Assembly (NCBI GenBank): GCA_964584775.1
Contig: CAZPBC010000026.1
Span: 1 to 25,305, forward strand
Length of the DNA: 25,305 nt
Direction of reading: 5' to 3'
From: CAZPBC01 sp964584775
GTDB lineage: Bacteria; Chlamydiota; Chlamydiia; Chlamydiales; SLFE01
The notes under the pieces were generated by a model. It saw only the letters and a list, made by a program, of their open reading frames with translations. It did not search any database and had not been told where the DNA came from. The translations under genes and the position numbers were made by a program. Below, one piece after another: positions 23,401-25,305 of the stretch; within the stretch, counting starts at the first letter, position 1, and every line of letters starts with the position of its first letter.

Positions 23401-25305
23401 CCTAAAACACCTGGATATTTCGATCCCGCGTGGAAAGATTACCGTCTGCACCGGCCCTTCAGGATCAGGAAAAAGTTCTTTCGCGTTCGATACGCTTTAC
23501 GCTGAAGGACAAAGACGTTACGCAGAATCCCTCTCGCCATACGTCCGACAGTTCATTAAATCGATGCCGAAACCCAAAGTGGGACAAGTAGACGGACTCT
23601 CCCCTGCAATCGCCATTGATCAAAAAGGGCATATGGTCAATCCAAGGAGTACGGTCGGTACCCTCACTGAGATATACGACTTCTTAAGAATCCTCTACGC
23701 GACAATAGGAATCCCTCACTGCCCCGAAACCAAAGAGACGATCAAGGCGATTAGCAAACAGAGCGTTGTGGAGCGTCTTCTATCCGAGAAAGAGGGTAGC
23801 ACCATCTACATCCTAGCCCCACTGGAGTACAAAAATGCGAATCAACTCCGCGATCTGTTAAATCAAAAAAAGGGTCAGGGATTTTTACGGGTTCGTATCG
23901 ACAAAGTCCTCTACGAACTCGAACAGCTGGATGAGATACCCATCCATCCAAAGAAGAAACAAAAAGTCGAAATTGTCATTGACCGTCTGAAGCTCTCTCC
24001 AAACCATTTCGCTCGACTGATGGAAAGCGTTGAAGAGGCAAGCGTCCTCGGCAAGAAAAAACTTCTCGTGATCATCAACGACGAAGAGCGCTTTTTCAAC
24101 CTCTCCTTTTCTGTCGAGAGCACGGGACGCTCCTATCCAGAAATCACGCCCCACACCTTCTCCTTCAACACAAAAGAAGGAATGTGTCCCTACTGCGAAG
24201 GAATCGGAGTACAACACAGCACAGACCTCTCACAGTTTTCTGACATCCAAAAACTCACCATCTCTGACCTCCTCGACGAGCTATGGATGGGGATGAAAAA
24301 CAGAGCCCAGACGAAATTAACCAGCGCCCTTTTTAAGGCTCTAGACCTCCCCTTAAACAAAAAACTCAGCGCTCTTTCAAATACACAACTCAATCTCTTC
24401 CTGAATGGTTCTAAAGGGCCTCTTCGTCTAAAAGGGCTCCCCTATCATATCCAATGGAGGGGTCTCAATCATGTGCTCACCCATGCCCTTCGAAACAAAA
24501 ACCACCGCCTACGCCGCGCAGTCATACAGCTCATGAGTGAAACAACGTGTCTCTTCTGCGAAGGAGCACGAGTGAACGACCTTGCTCGCCACGTGACCGT
24601 CAAAAACAAGCCCCTTCACGCCTTGACGAGGATGCCCATTTCAGAGCTGGTGCAGTTCATCGAAAAACTCAAACTCACGAAAGAGCAGGAGAAGATTCTC
24701 CATGAAGTGATGGACCAGCTGAAAAAACGTCTCGCCTTTCTCCTCGATGTAGGTCTCGAATACTTAAGCCTGGATCGAACTGCTCCTACCCTCTCTGGTG
24801 GAGAAGCACAACGCATCCGCCTTGCTAGACAGCTCGGAAGCGGGCTCACAGGAACACTCTACGTCCTCGACGAACCGACGATCGGCCTCCACCCGAGTGA
24901 CAACGAAAAGCTTCTTGGTGCGCTCAAAAAATTGAACGACCTAGGTAATACCCTCGTCTTGGTCGAACACGACTTTCAGACCCTTCAGATCGCAGATACT
25001 TTACTGGACTTTGGACCGACAGGAGGAGCGAAGGGAGGACACCTAGTTGCCAGAGGGACTTTAAATCAACTGGCAAAAGATAAAAATTCTCTGACCGGGC
25101 AATACCTCTCAAAAAAACTGCAGATCGAACCTCCAAAGAAACAACGCCCCATCGATCAGAAGGGACTTCAAGTTAAACATGCACAGGCTCATAACTTGAA
25201 AAATTTCTCCTTAACCCTTCCCAAGGGAGCTTTAACCTTCATTACAGGTGTCTCGGGCTCTGGAAAAAGCACCCTGATGCACATACTGGGCGCACTGGAC
25301 AGGCC
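20465..25305 (+). CDS. uvrA: Double-length excinuclease ABC subunit A (partial, 3' end outside window)
   Basis: The frame is open from ATG 20465 to the window edge, about 1,613 codons, and encodes two complete UvrA modules in tandem, as in chlamydiae (about 1,790 aa). Ordinary UvrA is about 940 aa. UvrA recognises DNA damage with UvrB in nucleotide excision repair. P-loops GxSGSGKS/GPSGSGKS lie at residues 34-41, 643-650, 997-1004 and 1595-1602. ABC signatures LSGGEAQR lie at 490-497, 832-839 and 1443-1450; the fourth is beyond the window. Walker B VLDEPS is at 514-519. CxxC zinc motifs recur, for example CTHC, CPTC, CATCGG...CPEC, and CPYC, CLFC in the second half. The second module begins near residue 965 after a basic linker. 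An in-frame TAG nine codons upstream fixes the start. Confidence 0.96.
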   Translation, partial: MPKKNPITLKKVSVHNLKGVDVEIQQGDLVVCTGVSGSGKSSLAFDTIYTEGQRRYVESLSNFAKRQLGDLPKPELEKAEGISPTISIEQKTAGRNPRSLVATMTEIHDFLRVLYARLGTHYCPVSKERVMPQSKEKILKSVEALELGKSLLILAPFAKQKKGLFVEEFEELLKRGFTRLRIDQEMTRIEETPTLDAAAPHDIEIVIDRIKNLPENRSRLAEAIFRALDIGKGALYIVIEEDEKELFFSTTAFSKKSGLSYPSLEPHDFSFNSHAGMCTHCHGLGTTHEFDLDLVIDPKKSIAQDCCSVATSYQTVRYQNIYNNLASLFNFSLKTPWKKLSKEAQKLFLFGTEDSRPLKMHFVHPTKGYSWVDRIRWKGVLWEARERFQQAKSASYQKKMAALMVKQRCPTCEGTRLKPYPSMSRFWDKALHEILEMSIEEALHFFEKGRLNTNEKKIGEELIKEIIFRLKFLNQVGVGYLTLDRTAPTLSGGEAQRVRLASQIGSGLVGITYVLDEPSIGLHPEDNQKLIEMLKALRDQGNTLVVVEHDEETILAADHVLDFGPGAGSQGGKLLVNGPLKSLLKSKDSLTGKFLTFKEEISVPKRRPPPSKKEWIHIKEATHHNLQKVSVEIPLKRMVVVTGLSGSGKSSLITDTLYPALSNELHQSELEVGPHKTINGKQQLDKVICIDQSPIGRNPRSNPSTYIKLFDEIRDLFAAVPESVARGYPKGRFSFNVGEGSCATCGGMGEIKVDMDFMEAAYTSCPECHGKRFDLDTLLIKYKGKSIYDILEMDVDRAYDHFENIPSIRKKLQLLRDVGLGYLKLGQSSTTLSGGEAQRIKLARELARPATGRTLYILDEPTTGLHYQDIRHLLAVLQKLVDRGNTILIIEHNIDVIKCADWILDLGPGGGKHGGKIIGNGTPEEIAKQKTPTGKAISHALKKETLKAVKKILKSKGARKKRERNEIDTIEIQGAEEHNLKHLDISIPRGKITVCTGPSGSGKSSFAFDTLYAEGQRRYAESLSPYVRQFIKSMPKPKVGQVDGLSPAIAIDQKGHMVNPRSTVGTLTEIYDFLRILYATIGIPHCPETKETIKAISKQSVVERLLSEKEGSTIYILAPLEYKNANQLRDLLNQKKGQGFLRVRIDKVLYELEQLDEIPIHPKKKQKVEIVIDRLKLSPNHFARLMESVEEASVLGKKKLLVIINDEERFFNLSFSVESTGRSYPEITPHTFSFNTKEGMCPYCEGIGVQHSTDLSQFSDIQKLTISDLLDELWMGMKNRAQTKLTSALFKALDLPLNKKLSALSNTQLNLFLNGSKGPLRLKGLPYHIQWRGLNHVLTHALRNKNHRLRRAVIQLMSETTCLFCEGARVNDLARHVTVKNKPLHALTRMPISELVQFIEKLKLTKEQEKILHEVMDQLKKRLAFLLDVGLEYLSLDRTAPTLSGGEAQRIRLARQLGSGLTGTLYVLDEPTIGLHPSDNEKLLGALKKLNDLGNTLVLVEHDFQTLQIADTLLDFGPTGGAKGGHLVARGTLNQLAKDKNSLTGQYLSKKLQIEPPKKQRPIDQKGLQVKHAQAHNLKNFSLTLPKGALTFITGVSGSGKSTLMHILGALDR

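Noticed and set aside
23300..23420. Possible gene boundary between two separate uvrA genes
   Set aside because: The frame reads straight through a basic linker with no stop or frameshift, matching the known fused chlamydial UvrA.

Overview
The window looks like chromosomal DNA of an environmental member of the Chlamydiota (a Parachlamydiales or Simkaniaceae-like lineage). The main reasons are a UvrA built as a head-to-tail double-length protein, which is a chlamydial hallmark, an LL-diaminopimelate aminotransferase (the chlamydial route to meso-DAP), chlamydial-style IF3 and PheS sequences, and a heptosyltransferase implying a Gram-negative LPS envelope. I do not assign a species.

Layout. 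(1) 1-7500: a possible gene tail at the left edge, a small unknown gene (285-620, +), then four minus-strand genes: glutamate dehydrogenase, dapL, the proton-pumping pyrophosphatase hppA, and a membrane-anchored ClpB-like AAA+ protein. A terminator hairpin separates hppA from dapL. (2) 7427-12040: an accessory-looking island. A roughly 0.5 kb AT-rich stretch precedes a small, strongly codon-biased hydrophobic protein; then come a UUCG terminator, valS, and a second small protein that is clearly a paralog of the first. (3) 12049-15299: a plus-strand operon of overlapping genes: a P-loop/DRTGG protein, mnmA, and a WaaC-type heptosyltransferase. (4) 15267-19569: a convergent minus-strand translation cluster: tRNA-Val(GAC), a degenerate threonyl-tRNA-synthetase-like protein in the classical thrS position, infC, rpmI, rplT, pheS and an RluA-family pseudouridine synthase. 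(5) 19573-25305: a long imperfect palindrome (MITE-like), a well-formed promoter, a secreted small two-domain protein, and the first about 1,613 codons of the tandem uvrA, which runs off the right edge.

Best candidates for something new are the ThrRS-like probable pseudoenzyme starting 9 nt after a tRNA, the paralogous small membrane proteins flanking valS, the TM-anchored single-AAA ClpB-like protein, and the 168-bp inverted-repeat element next to the tRNA. No CRISPR array, rRNA, phage module or transposase gene was seen. All homology statements come from motif recognition by eye, with no database search.
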